NCBI RefSeq assembly: GCF_036242395.1
Contig: NZ_CP108458.1
Location: 5,270,001 to 5,334,000 of the forward strand
Source of the DNA: Kitasatospora sp. NBC_01266
Lineage (GTDB): Bacteria > Actinomycetota > Actinomycetes > Streptomycetales > Streptomycetaceae
Length of the DNA stretch: 64,000 nt
Direction: 5' to 3'
This document shows, piece by piece, positions 1-9,190 of this stretch; the first letter of the stretch is position 1; every line of letters begins with the position of its first letter. A program made the translations under genes and the position numbers. The notes below the pieces were generated by a model. It was given only the letters and a program-made list of their open reading frames with translations, did no database searches and was not told the DNA's origin.

Positions 1-1728
1 GATCCGGCCGCGGATCCGGCTCAGCAGATCCTCGCCGGCCGCCGCGATGTCCTCCTCGGCCTCCGCCCGTGTCTTCTCGCCCGCGGCCACCTGTTCGAGG
101 GCCAGCGCCTGCGCGGCGGCCTTGCGCTCCTTGGCCTGCTTGGCCAGGTCGGCACGGGTCTGCCGGCTCAGGCCGACCGGCTGCAGCAGCGGCAGCGCGG
201 CTGCCATCTTCTCGGCACCCAGCACCCGGTTGGCGACGGCGACCGAGCGCTCGGGGCCGATCCGCAGCGCGAAGGTGGTCAGCAGCTGCGCGACGTCGAT
301 CCGCAGGGTCAGGTCGCCGGCCGCGATGTCGCCACCGGAGAGGTTGACCAGGGTGCCCATCTTCTCGTCCACCACCAGCAGCGACTCGCCGGTCAGCCGG
401 CGGTGCGCGATCCGGCGCTGGTGCAGGGCACCGACCGACTCCCAGAACGAGCCCATCACCTCGTCGGTGATCTGCTCGTCGGGCAGCTCGTCGAGGGTGC
501 GACCCTCGACCTTCTCGTAGACCAGGACCGCCGCGTCCGGGCCCAGCTCGGAGGTGGCCACCAGCTGCGGGGCGTGGGCACCGGCCGCAGCGGCGGCGTA
601 GGCGATCAGCGCCTCCTGCTCCAGCGCCTGGCGCAGCGACTGCGGGCTGCGCCGCACCGCCACCGAGCGAAGCAGCGCGCGGCGCCAGACCCGGTAGAAG
701 AAGCCGGAGGCCTGCTGCTCGCGGTCGATGATGTGGACGTCCAGCGCGGGGCTGTCCTGCTGGTTCACGAAGTAGCGCCGGGTGCCGCCGGGGGCGTCCG
801 GTGCCCGGTGCGCGTTGCGCGGCGTGAAACCGAGCCGGCGCAGGCCGAGCATCAGGTGCTGACCGGTCGGCCGGATGTTCGGCGAGCCGATCGCGTAGAG
901 CGTGCCGCAGGCCACCGACCAGCCGATCAGCACGGTCAGCAGCAGCGAGAGCGGGGTGGTCTCGTTGCTGATCAGCTCGGTGGCGCCGCTGAGCAGCACC
1001 ACGGACCAGAGCGCCAGCCGCCAGCGCGGTCGGCTCACCATGCCGACCGCCGTCATATAGGCGATCACCGGAGCCAGGTACCCGTGCACCGGTTCGGTGA
1101 TCGGCCCGCCGTTCTCCGGCAGCTTGGTCAGCGCGGTGCGGATGGTCTGCGAGGCGCCTTCGGCCACCCACCAGTCCACCGCCAGCGTCACGCCGTAGGC
1201 CAGCACCGAGGCGAGCACGCCGTCGGCGACCCGCAGGCCGTCGCGTTTGATCAGCCGTTCGACCGCGAAGGCCAGCGGCACGGTCAGCACCGCGACGGTG
1301 GAGACCAGGCCGAGCACGGTGGTCAGCCAGGGCGCCACGTTCTTCACGTTGGTCTGGATGTCGGTCGCGATGCCGCTGGTGGTCTGGGTCGCGATGCTCG
1401 CGATGACGAAGACCGCGACGATGCCGAGCAGGCCGGCCACGAAGCGGATCAGATCGGAGGGGCGGTGCGCGCGGGCGGCGAGCAGCGGCTCGTCCACCGC
1501 GAGGCGATCGCCGTCCTCGTCGTCCTCCGCCGCTGACGCTGACGTCGGGACCGGCACCGGGACGGACACCGGGACCGGGACCGGCTGCTCCGGCGCGGCC
1601 TGCGGCGGCCGGCGCCGTCGCGGCGGCGTGCGCTTCACCAGCGAGACCTTGGGCTCCTCGGCGGGGGGGAGCGCGGAGCCGGGTTCGCCGGCGCCCTCGT
1701 CCACATCCACGTCAACCGTCCCGGTCAT
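1..1728 (-). CDS. Membrane protein with degenerate kinase-like domain (5' part of gene; truncated by window edge)
   Basis: The ATG is at 1726-1728 and the frame is open through base 1, so 576 N-terminal residues are visible and the C-terminus lies outside. Residues 1-90 are a low-complexity linker with a basic RRRR patch and a Val-Pro run. Several hydrophobic membrane segments follow (about 90-310). After them comes a soluble domain resembling aminoglycoside-phosphotransferase or protein kinases. Where kinases have the catalytic HxD and DFG motifs, this one reads HRRLTGES and NLSGGD, so it is probably a pseudokinase. I infer that a lysylphosphatidylglycerol-synthase-type membrane domain follows beyond the edge, as in long actinobacterial proteins of this kind; that part is not visible. 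The gene diverges from the ATL gene at 1853. Confidence 0.7.
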   Translation of the reverse strand, partial: MTGTVDVDVDEGAGEPGSALPPAEEPKVSLVKRTPPRRRRPPQAAPEQPVPVPVSVPVPVPTSASAAEDDEDGDRLAVDEPLLAARAHRPSDLIRFVAGLLGIVAVFVIASIATQTTSGIATDIQTNVKNVAPWLTTVLGLVSTVAVLTVPLAFAVERLIKRDGLRVADGVLASVLAYGVTLAVDWWVAEGASQTIRTALTKLPENGGPITEPVHGYLAPVIAYMTAVGMVSRPRWRLALWSVVLLSGATELISNETTPLSLLLTVLIGWSVACGTLYAIGSPNIRPTGQHLMLGLRRLGFTPRNAHRAPDAPGGTRRYFVNQQDSPALDVHIIDREQQASGFFYRVWRRALLRSVAVRRSPQSLRQALEQEALIAYAAAAAGAHAPQLVATSELGPDAAVLVYEKVEGRTLDELPDEQITDEVMGSFWESVGALHQRRIAHRRLTGESLLVVDEKMGTLVNLSGGDIAAGDLTLRIDVAQLLTTFALRIGPERSVAVANRVLGAEKMAAALPLLQPVGLSRQTRADLAKQAKERKAAAQALALEQVAAGEKTRAEAEEDIAAAGEDLLSRIRGRI

Positions 1729-1852
1729 CTGGTCTTGTCCTCGTATCACCACTCACCGCCCCGAAGATGGTGGCATGCCCGGCGACTGGTCGCCGGACAG
1801 GGGCCGGACCGGGCGCGGCGAATCCTCCGCAGGTGCTCCGTGACTGGTCCGG

Positions 1853-2245
1853 ATGGGCAAGAATGCCCGAGTGACGGACAACAGCGCGGGCCCTCGCCCT
1901 CCCGTCGACCTGCCCCCGTTCGCCGAGCTGGTGCTCGAACTGGTCGACCGTATCCCGCCTGGCCGGGTCATGACGTACGGGGATGTCGCCGAGTACCTGG
2001 AGCAGGGCGGGCCGCGCCAGGTCGGCACGGTGATGGCCCGCTACGGCGGCACGGTCGCCTGGTGGCGGGTGATCCGGGCGGACGGCGCGCTGCTGCCGGG
2101 CCACGAACAGCGGGCGCTGGCCGCCTACCGGCAGGAGGGGACGCCGCTGCGCAGCACCGCGGGGCGAGGCCCGGCCAGGGGTTCGCAGGCGGCGGAGGAC
2201 CTCCCGCGGGTGGACCTGCGGCAGGCCCGCTGGGATGGTCGGTAG
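1853..2245 (+). CDS. Alkyltransferase-like protein (ATL), MGMT-family DNA-binding domain without the acceptor cysteine
   Basis: This 130-residue protein matches the C-terminal winged-helix domain of O6-alkylguanine-DNA alkyltransferase. The segment PPGRVMTYGDVAEYL and the RQVGTVMARYGG region are typical. At the active site, where MGMT has PCHR with the alkyl-accepting Cys, this protein reads AWWR, so it cannot transfer alkyl groups to itself. ATL proteins are known to bind alkylated guanine, flip it and hand the lesion to nucleotide excision repair. A GTG at 1871 is an alternative start that would remove six residues. It sits directly before the AdnAB-type genes, consistent with a DNA-repair context. 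Confidence 0.85.
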   Translation: MGKNARVTDNSAGPRPPVDLPPFAELVLELVDRIPPGRVMTYGDVAEYLEQGGPRQVGTVMARYGGTVAWWRVIRADGALLPGHEQRALAAYRQEGTPLRSTAGRGPARGSQAAEDLPRVDLRQARWDGR

Positions 2246-2400
2246 TACGGGCACACCAGCATCCTGCCTCGCCGAACGCCTCGGCGGACCATGCGCGGGC
2301 GCACCCGTTCCCGCGCACGCCGGTGGATCTCGTAGGCTCTAAGACTGCCTCCTCTTCAAGGGGACCTCTCAGAACTTCGCCGCCGACCCGCAGGACTTCC

Positions 2401-5400
2401 GTGGCCTCCCCCTACCGCTTGGTGCGCAGCCCGCTCGCGACGCCCGAGCCACCCGTGCTGGACGAGTACCAGCGCGCGGTGGCCGAGCACGCGGGCGGTC
2501 CGCTGCTCGTGCTCGCGGGGCCCGGCACCGGCAAGACCACCACGCTGGTCGAGGCGGTGGCCCGGCGGGTCGAGCGGGGCACCGATCCCGAGCGGATCCT
2601 GGTGCTCACCTTCAGCCGCAAGGCCGCGATGGAGCTGCGCGACCGGATGGCGGTGCGGCTGGCCGCGGCACCGCAGGCCACCACCTTCCACTCCTTCTGC
2701 TACGCGCTGCTCCGCGCCCACCAGGAGCCCGAGCGGTTCGCCGAGCCGCTGCGGCTGCTCTCCGGGCCCGAGCAGGACGTGATGGTGCGCGAGCTGCTGG
2801 CCGGCGGTGCCCAGGACGCGGCGGCCGGCCGTTCCCGGATCAGCTGGCCGCTGGACCTGCGGGCCTGTCTGACCACCCGCGGCTTCGCCGACGAGGTGCG
2901 CGCGGTGCTGGCCCGCAGCCGCGAGCTGGGACTCGGCGAGGCCGAGCTGGCCCAGTTCGCGCAAGGTGTCCAGCGGCCCGACTGGGCGGCTGCCGCGCAC
3001 TTCCTGGCCGAGTACCTGGACGTGCTCGATCTGCGCGGGGTGCTGGACTACGCGGAACTGGTGCACCGCGCGGTGCTGCTCGCCGAGCGGACCGGTGGGG
3101 CCGACGGGGCCGGCGAGGACCTGGCCGCCCGCTACGACGTGGTCTTCGTGGACGAGTACCAGGACACCGACCCGGCCCAGGTGCGGCTGCTGCGGCAGCT
3201 GGCGGGCGGCGGGCGGGACCTGGTCGCGGTGGGTGATCCGGACCAGTCGATCTACGCGTTCCGGGGCGCCGACGTGAACGGCATCCTGGACTTCCCCGAG
3301 CAGTTCCGCCGCCGCGACGGCCGACCGGCCGAGGTCAAGGTGCTGCGGGTCTCGCGCCGCTCGGCGCCGACGCTGCTGGCGGCCTCGCGCGAGCTGGCCG
3401 GCCGGATGCCGATGGGCCGGCTGCCGGCCCGGAAGCTGGCCGAGCACCGGGCCCTGCTGCCCGGGCGGGCGGGGCGCGACGGGAGGGTGGAGATCTACAC
3501 GTACCCCACCCCGGGGGCGGAGCTGGAGAGCATCGCCGACCTGCTGCGCCGCGCGCACCTGGAGGACGGTGTGCCGTGGGGCGAGATGGCGGTGCTGGTG
3601 CGGGCCGGCGCACGGGCCATCCCCGGGGTGCGGCGGGCGCTGAGCGCGGCCGGCGTCCCGCTGGAGATAGACGGCGACGACCTGCCGCTGCGCGAGGAGC
3701 CAGCCGTGGTGCCGCTGCTGCTCGCGCTGCGGGTCTGCGCGGAGGGAGCGGTGTGGCAGAAGTCGGACCGGTCGACTTCCGAGGTAGCTGGTGCGGACGA
3801 GGCACCGGATCCGCTCACCGTGGAGTTCGCCCACACCCTGCTGACCGGGCCGCTCGGCGGTCTGGACGGCTCCGACCTGCGCCGCCTGGGGCGGGCGCTG
3901 CGCGAGGAGGAGCGGACCGCGGTCCTGGCGGTGGCCGACGAGGCGGGCCGGCGGCGCCCGGCCGCGCTGGTGCGCCCCTCGGACGAGCTGGTCCGCGAGG
4001 CGCTCGCCCACCCCGAGCAGCTGGTCACCCTCGACCTGCCGCCCGCCCGCCGCGCCCGCGAGCTCGGCATGCTGCTGCGCAAGGTGCGCGACCGGCTGGC
4101 CGGCGGCGGTACCGCCGAGGAGGCGCTCTGGGACCTCTGGGACGGCAGCCCCCGCTGGCGTGAGCGGCTGGAGCGGGCCGCGCTGCGCGGCGGTGCCGTG
4201 GGCCGCAACGCCGACCGCGACCTGGACGCGCTCTGCGCGCTCTTCGAGACCGCCGCCCGCGCCGAGGACCAGGTCACCGGCCACCGCGGCGCCCTGGACC
4301 TGCTCGCCGAGGTCGAGGCCCAGGACATCGCCGCCGACACCCTGACGGTGCGCACCACCCGCCCCGAGGCGGTCCGCCTGATGACCGCGCACCGTTCCAA
4401 GGGCCTGGAGTGGCGCCTGGTCGTGGTGGCCGGGGTCCAGGAGGGGCTCTGGCCCGACCTGCGCCGCCGCGGTTCGCTCCTGGAGGCCGACCGGATCGGC
4501 CGCGACGGCCTGGCCGAGCCGCTCACCCCGGGCGCCCTGCTCGCCGAGGAACGCCGCCTCTTCTACGTGGCCGCCACCCGGGCCAAGGAGCGCCTGATCG
4601 TGACCGCCGTCAAGGCCCCGGCCGAGGACGGCGACGAGCCCTCCCGCTTCCTGCGCGAGCTCTACCGCGAGCAGCTCGAGCTCCGCAGCGGTAAGGTGCT
4701 GCGCCGCACCCCCGAGGTCACCGTCGAGGACGTCACCCACCGCCCGCGCCGCCCGCTGTCCATCGCCGCCCTGGTCGCCGAGCTGCGCGCGGTCACCGTC
4801 GACCCGGCCCGCTCGCCCGAGCTGCGCCGCACCGCCGCCGAGCGGCTGGCCACGCTGGCCGCCGCGCGCGGCGAGGACGGCACGCCGCTGGTGCCCGCCG
4901 CCCACCCCGACCGGTGGTGGGGGATGGTCGAGCCGACCAGCAACCCGGTGCCGCTGCGCGAGCCGGACCGCCCGGTGCAGCTCTCCGGCAGCGGTCTGGA
5001 GCAGCTCGACGCCTGCTCGCTGCAGTGGTTCCTGGTCAAGGAGGTCAACGCGCAGACCGCCACCTCCGGCGCCCAGGGCTTCGGCAACGTGCTGCACGCG
5101 CTGGCCGACGAGGTGGGCTCCGGGCGCACGCCGGCCGACCTCGCCGTGCTGCTGGAGCGGCTGGACACGGTTTGGGACGCGCTGGCCTTCGACGCCCCCT
5201 GGAAGTCGGCCCAGGAGAAGGGGCAGGCCAGGGCCGCCCTGGAGCGGTTCCTGCACTGGCACGTGCTGGAACGCGGGCGCACCACGCTGGCCACCGAGCA
5301 CGACTTCGACCTGACGCTGCCGGTCGGCGGGCTGGCGGTGCGGATCCGCGGCGTGATGGACCGGGTCGAGCAGGACGGGGTCGGCCGCGCCTACGTGGTC

Positions 5401-5760
5401 GACTTCAAGACCGGCAAGCGGGCGCCGAGCGACCGGTCGCTGCCGGAGCACAAGCAGCTGGCGGTCTACCAACTGGCGGTCCGCGAGGGGGCGCTGGACG
5501 ACCTGGTGAACGAGCGCCCGCCGGTGGGCGGAGCCGAGCTGGTCCAGCTGCGCTTCGAGGACAAGAAGCTCCCGGACGCCCCGAAGGTCCAGCACCAGCC
5601 GCCCCCCGAGGGCGAGCCGTGGATCGAGAACCTGCTCGCCGACGCGGCGGGCCGGGTGCTGGCCGAGCGCTTCGTCCCCACCACCGGCGAGGCCTGCGGC
5701 ACCTGCACCTTCAAGCGCAGCTGCTCCGCCCAGCGCGACGGACGCCAGCTGATCGACTAG
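2401..5760 (+). CDS. adnA: AdnA-like UvrD/Rep-family helicase-nuclease subunit
   Basis: A 1119-residue superfamily 1 helicase fused to a RecB-type nuclease. Walker A (GPGTGKT) covers residues 40-46 and the DEYQDTD box starts at D251. A late helicase motif (TAHRSKGLEW) lies before the C-terminal part. The nuclease shows GNVLHALAD, GVMDRVE and VVDFKTGK (D1001, K1003), so it looks active. Cys872 together with Cys1099, 1102 and 1108 (C-x2-C-x5-C) forms the four-cysteine set seen in iron-sulfur-stapled RecB-family nucleases. The GTG at 2401 was chosen because AGGA lies just upstream; the frame stays open to 1735 but that part overlaps the ATL gene. By family knowledge it would pair with the next gene to resect double-strand breaks. 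Confidence 0.87.
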   Translation: MASPYRLVRSPLATPEPPVLDEYQRAVAEHAGGPLLVLAGPGTGKTTTLVEAVARRVERGTDPERILVLTFSRKAAMELRDRMAVRLAAAPQATTFHSFCYALLRAHQEPERFAEPLRLLSGPEQDVMVRELLAGGAQDAAAGRSRISWPLDLRACLTTRGFADEVRAVLARSRELGLGEAELAQFAQGVQRPDWAAAAHFLAEYLDVLDLRGVLDYAELVHRAVLLAERTGGADGAGEDLAARYDVVFVDEYQDTDPAQVRLLRQLAGGGRDLVAVGDPDQSIYAFRGADVNGILDFPEQFRRRDGRPAEVKVLRVSRRSAPTLLAASRELAGRMPMGRLPARKLAEHRALLPGRAGRDGRVEIYTYPTPGAELESIADLLRRAHLEDGVPWGEMAVLVRAGARAIPGVRRALSAAGVPLEIDGDDLPLREEPAVVPLLLALRVCAEGAVWQKSDRSTSEVAGADEAPDPLTVEFAHTLLTGPLGGLDGSDLRRLGRALREEERTAVLAVADEAGRRRPAALVRPSDELVREALAHPEQLVTLDLPPARRARELGMLLRKVRDRLAGGGTAEEALWDLWDGSPRWRERLERAALRGGAVGRNADRDLDALCALFETAARAEDQVTGHRGALDLLAEVEAQDIAADTLTVRTTRPEAVRLMTAHRSKGLEWRLVVVAGVQEGLWPDLRRRGSLLEADRIGRDGLAEPLTPGALLAEERRLFYVAATRAKERLIVTAVKAPAEDGDEPSRFLRELYREQLELRSGKVLRRTPEVTVEDVTHRPRRPLSIAALVAELRAVTVDPARSPELRRTAAERLATLAAARGEDGTPLVPAAHPDRWWGMVEPTSNPVPLREPDRPVQLSGSGLEQLDACSLQWFLVKEVNAQTATSGAQGFGNVLHALADEVGSGRTPADLAVLLERLDTVWDALAFDAPWKSAQEKGQARAALERFLHWHVLERGRTTLATEHDFDLTLPVGGLAVRIRGVMDRVEQDGVGRAYVVDFKTGKRAPSDRSLPEHKQLAVYQLAVREGALDDLVNERPPVGGAELVQLRFEDKKLPDAPKVQHQPPPEGEPWIENLLADAAGRVLAERFVPTTGEACGTCTFKRSCSAQRDGRQLID

Positions 5761-5794
5761 GCGCTCTGTCGGCGCCCCCGGCTACCGTGTCCCC

Positions 5795-8700
5795 ATGCTC
5801 AGCCACCCCGACCAGCTCAAGGAGCTGCTCGGCATCCCCTTCAACCGGGAGCAGATGCTCGCCATCGGCGCCCCGCTGGAGCCTGCCGTGATCGTGGCCG
5901 GGGCCGGGTCGGGGAAGACCACGGTGATGGCCGCCCGGGTGGTCTGGCTGGTCGGCTCGGGGGCGGTGCGGCCCGAGCAGGTGCTCGGGCTGACCTTCAC
6001 CAACAAGGCGGCCGCCGAGCTGGCCGAGCGGGTGCGCACCGCGCTGGCCCGGGCCGGCCTGCGCGAGGACGCGGCGGTCGAGGGAGAGCCGGAGATCTCC
6101 ACGTACCACGCCTTCGCCGGCCGGCTGCTCAAGGAGCACGGCCTGCGGATCGGCATCGAGCCGGACGTCCGGCTGCTCGCCGATGCCACCCGCTTCCAGT
6201 TGGCGGCCCGGGTGCTGCGGTCGGCACGCGGCCCGTTCCCGCACCTCAGGGACCGGTTCACGGCCCTGGTGAGCGAACTGACCGCGCTCGACTCCGAGCT
6301 GGCCGAGCACCTGGTGGAGCCCGCCGTGCTGCGCGCCTTCGACAGCGCGCTGCTGGACGACCTGGCCGCCGCCAAGCTGACCAACCAGGACCTGCGGGAC
6401 GTCCCCGAGGCCGCGCAGGGCCGGCAGCAGCTGCTCACCCTGGTCGAGGAGTACCGCCGCCGCAAGCGTGCGGCCGGCCTGCTGGACTTCGGCGACCAGA
6501 TAGCCGCCTCGGCCCGGCTCGCCCAGCAGCGCCCGGAGGTCGGCCGACTGCTGCGCGAGCAGTACCAGGTGGTGCTGCTCGACGAGTACCAGGACACCTC
6601 GGTCGCCCAGCGCCTGCTGCTGGCCGGCCTCTTCGGCGCCACCCCGGCCTACCCCGGCGGCCACCCGGTCACCGCCGTCGGCGACCCCTGCCAGGCGATC
6701 TACGGCTGGCGCGGCGCCTCGGTGGCCAACCTGGACGACTTCCCGGCCCACTTCCCCAAGGCCGACGGCGGCCCGGGCGCCCGCTACGCGCTCAGCGAGA
6801 ACCGCCGCAGCGGCGGTCGCCTGCTGGCCTTCGCCAATGAGCTGGCCGCTCCGCTGCGGGACCGGCACCACGGCGTCGAGGCGCTGCGCCCGGCCCCGGG
6901 CGCGGAGCGGGACGGCCTGGTCCGGGTCGCCCTGCTGCCCACCCACGCCGAGGAGATCGACTGGCTGGCCGACTCGATCGCCCACCTGGTCCGCACCGGC
7001 ACCGCGCCCGGCTCGATCGCGGTGCTCTGCCGCGGTGGCGCGGCCTTCCCCGACATCCATGCCGCGCTGGTGGCCCGCGAGGTCCCGGTCGAGGTGGTGG
7101 GCCTGGGCGGCCTGCTCCAACTGCCCGAGGTGGCCGACCTGGTGGCGGTCTGCGAGGTGCTGCAGGACCCGACGGCCAACGCCGCGCTGGTCCGGCTGCT
7201 GATCGGCCCGCGCTGGCGGATCGGTCCGCGCGACCTGGCGCTGCTCGGCCGGCGTGCCGCCGCGCTGGTCCGTACCGCCCGCGCGGACGGCGGCGACGCC
7301 CTGAGCGCCGCCGTCGCGGAGACCGATCCGACCGAGGTGGTCTCGCTCTGCGACGCGCTGGAGACCTTCGGCAACCCCGGTGAGCAGCCGGACGAGCTGC
7401 CCTTCTCGCCCCAGGCCCGCACCCGCTTCGCCTACCTCGCCCGGGAGATCCGCGACCTGCGCCGGGCGCTGGCCGAGCCGCTGATGGACGTGCTGCACCG
7501 GGTGCTCGTCGCCACCGGCCTGGACGTCGAGCTCTCCGCTTCCCCGCTGGCGCTGGCCGCCCGGCGCAGGGAGACCCTGAATGCCTTCCTGGACGTCGCG
7601 GCCGGCTTCGCCGACCTGGACGGCGACCCGGGCCTGTCCGCCTTCCTGGCCTTCCTGCGGGCCGCCGAGGAGTACGACCGGGGACTGGACAGCAGCCTGC
7701 CCGGCGGCGAGGACACCGTGAAGGTGCTCACCGTGCACAAGTCCAAGGGGCTGGAGTGGGACGTGGTCGCACTGCCAGGACTGGTCAAGGGCGCCTTCCC
7801 GAGCGCCCGCGGCCGGGAGCGCTGGACCAGCCGCCGCGCGGTCCTGCCCTATCCGCTGCGCGGCGACGCGGCCACCCTGCCGGACGTGGCCGACTGGACG
7901 GCCAAGGGCATGAACGCCTTCAAGGCGGCCCTCAAGGACCAGACCGGCACCGAGGAGCTGCGCCTGGGCTACGTCGCCGTGACCCGCCCGCGCTCGCTGC
8001 TGCTGGCCGGCGGCCACTGGTGGGGCCCGACCCAGAGCACCCGGCGCGGTCCCTCCGAGTACCTGGAGGCGCTGCGCGCGCACGCCGAGCTCCCGGGCGC
8101 CGGTGAGGTCGAGCACTGGGCCGAACCGCCGGTCGAGGAGGCCGAGAACCCGGCGCTGCGCCCGGCCGGCGAGACCCCGTGGCCGCTGCCGCTGGACCCG
8201 GGCGCCCAGCTGGCCCGCCGCCGGGTGGCCCAGGTGATCGGCGCCCGGCTGGCCGGCGCCCCGGTGCCCGCGCCCGAGCAGCTCGCGCCGGAGGAGCAGC
8301 GGCAGGTGGACTCCTGGGACCGCGACCTGGGTGCGCTGCTCGGTGAGCTGGAGCGCGCCCGGCGCACCGAGCGCGCCGTGCCGCTGCCCCCCGCGCTCTC
8401 CGCCACCCAGCTGATGCGGCTGGCCGCCGACCCGGACGGCCTGGCCCAGGAGCTGGCCCGCCCGCTGCCCCGCCCGCCGGCCGGTCCGGCCCGGCGCGGC
8501 ACCCGGTTCCATGCCTGGATCCAGGCGCAGTACGCCCCGCTGCCGCTGCTCGAACCGGACGCGCTGCTGGGTCCCGAGGACGCGGCGGACGACGGGATCG
8601 AGGACGAGCGCGATCTGGAACGGCTCAAGGAGGCCTTCCTGCGCGGCCCGTACGCGCACCGGCGGCCCTACCGGGTGGAGGCCCCGGTCCAGGTGGTGCT

Positions 8701-8995
8701 CGCCGGCCGGGTGGTGCGCGGCCGGATCGACGCGGTGTACCGCGAGCGTGACGACGACGCTGGGTCACCGGATGGCTATCGTTACGAGGTGGTGGACTGG
8801 AAAACCGGCCACCAGGAGGACGCCGATCCGCTTCAGCTGGCCATCTACCGGCTCGCCTGGGCCGAGCAGCGGGGTCTGCCGCTGGAGCAGGTCACCGCGG
8901 CGTTCTGCTACATCCGCAGCGGCCGGATCGAAAGACCGGCAGGACTTCCTGGCCGGATTGCGTTGGAAACGCTTCTGGTCGGGAAGAGTGACTAA
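5795..8995 (+). CDS. adnB: AdnB-like UvrD/Rep-family helicase-nuclease subunit
   Basis: A 1066-residue partner of the preceding gene, 34 bases downstream. Walker A is GAGSGKTT (Lys41) and the DEYQDTS box begins at D263. TVHKSKGLEWD is the late helicase motif. The C-terminal RecB-like nuclease has a GTRFHAWIQ histidine, GRIDAVYRE and VVDWKTGH (D1001, K1003), so it also appears catalytically complete. Unlike its neighbour it has no cysteine cluster. Two helicase motors and two nucleases in adjacent genes match mycobacterial AdnAB (Rv3202c-Rv3201c), which initiates recombinational repair of DNA ends. The A/B assignment rests on gene order and cysteine content and could be wrong, but the pairing is clear. 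Confidence 0.87.
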   Translation: MLSHPDQLKELLGIPFNREQMLAIGAPLEPAVIVAGAGSGKTTVMAARVVWLVGSGAVRPEQVLGLTFTNKAAAELAERVRTALARAGLREDAAVEGEPEISTYHAFAGRLLKEHGLRIGIEPDVRLLADATRFQLAARVLRSARGPFPHLRDRFTALVSELTALDSELAEHLVEPAVLRAFDSALLDDLAAAKLTNQDLRDVPEAAQGRQQLLTLVEEYRRRKRAAGLLDFGDQIAASARLAQQRPEVGRLLREQYQVVLLDEYQDTSVAQRLLLAGLFGATPAYPGGHPVTAVGDPCQAIYGWRGASVANLDDFPAHFPKADGGPGARYALSENRRSGGRLLAFANELAAPLRDRHHGVEALRPAPGAERDGLVRVALLPTHAEEIDWLADSIAHLVRTGTAPGSIAVLCRGGAAFPDIHAALVAREVPVEVVGLGGLLQLPEVADLVAVCEVLQDPTANAALVRLLIGPRWRIGPRDLALLGRRAAALVRTARADGGDALSAAVAETDPTEVVSLCDALETFGNPGEQPDELPFSPQARTRFAYLAREIRDLRRALAEPLMDVLHRVLVATGLDVELSASPLALAARRRETLNAFLDVAAGFADLDGDPGLSAFLAFLRAAEEYDRGLDSSLPGGEDTVKVLTVHKSKGLEWDVVALPGLVKGAFPSARGRERWTSRRAVLPYPLRGDAATLPDVADWTAKGMNAFKAALKDQTGTEELRLGYVAVTRPRSLLLAGGHWWGPTQSTRRGPSEYLEALRAHAELPGAGEVEHWAEPPVEEAENPALRPAGETPWPLPLDPGAQLARRRVAQVIGARLAGAPVPAPEQLAPEEQRQVDSWDRDLGALLGELERARRTERAVPLPPALSATQLMRLAADPDGLAQELARPLPRPPAGPARRGTRFHAWIQAQYAPLPLLEPDALLGPEDAADDGIEDERDLERLKEAFLRGPYAHRRPYRVEAPVQVVLAGRVVRGRIDAVYRERDDDAGSPDGYRYEVVDWKTGHQEDADPLQLAIYRLAWAEQRGLPLEQVTAAFCYIRSGRIERPAGLPGRIALETLLVGKSD

Positions 8996-9030
8996 TAGGT
9001 CACAGAGAGCATCCAACCCGTCACGGAGTC

Positions 9031-9063
9031 GCGCGAAACCGATGCGTCGTGCACGTTTCGCGC
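9031..9063. promoter_or_regulatory. Inverted repeat upstream of the SpoIIE-type gene
   Basis: GCGCGAAAC (9031-9039) and GTTTCGCGC (9055-9063) form a perfect 9-bp inverted repeat around a 15-base centre. It is followed at once by a possible -10 (TATTGT, 9065-9070). It could be an operator for the phosphatase gene or a terminator for adnB. No U-tract follows, which favours an operator. Confidence 0.4.
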
Positions 9064-9190
9064 CTATTGTGGGGTCGGTAACCGGTCACCCGCGGCTGTT
9101 CGGCCGCCGGACGGACCCCCGCCCCTCACCCTCGGTCATTGCCGCAGGTGCTCAGCGAGCACCGGGCGCCTTCTGCTGGAGACACCTGAG

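Noticed and set aside
1735-2400. Longer N-terminus for the first helicase
   Set aside because: The frame is open, but it overlaps the ATL gene, has an Arg/Pro-rich non-family composition and lacks a ribosome binding site; GTG 2401 fits better.
2356-5595. 1079-codon open frame on the minus strand
   Set aside because: It mirrors the helicase gene. The translation is rich in Gly, Arg, Gln and His without domains, as expected for the antisense of a GC-biased gene.
5711-8659. 982-codon open frame on the minus strand
   Set aside because: Antisense shadow of the second helicase-nuclease gene, which has all family motifs.
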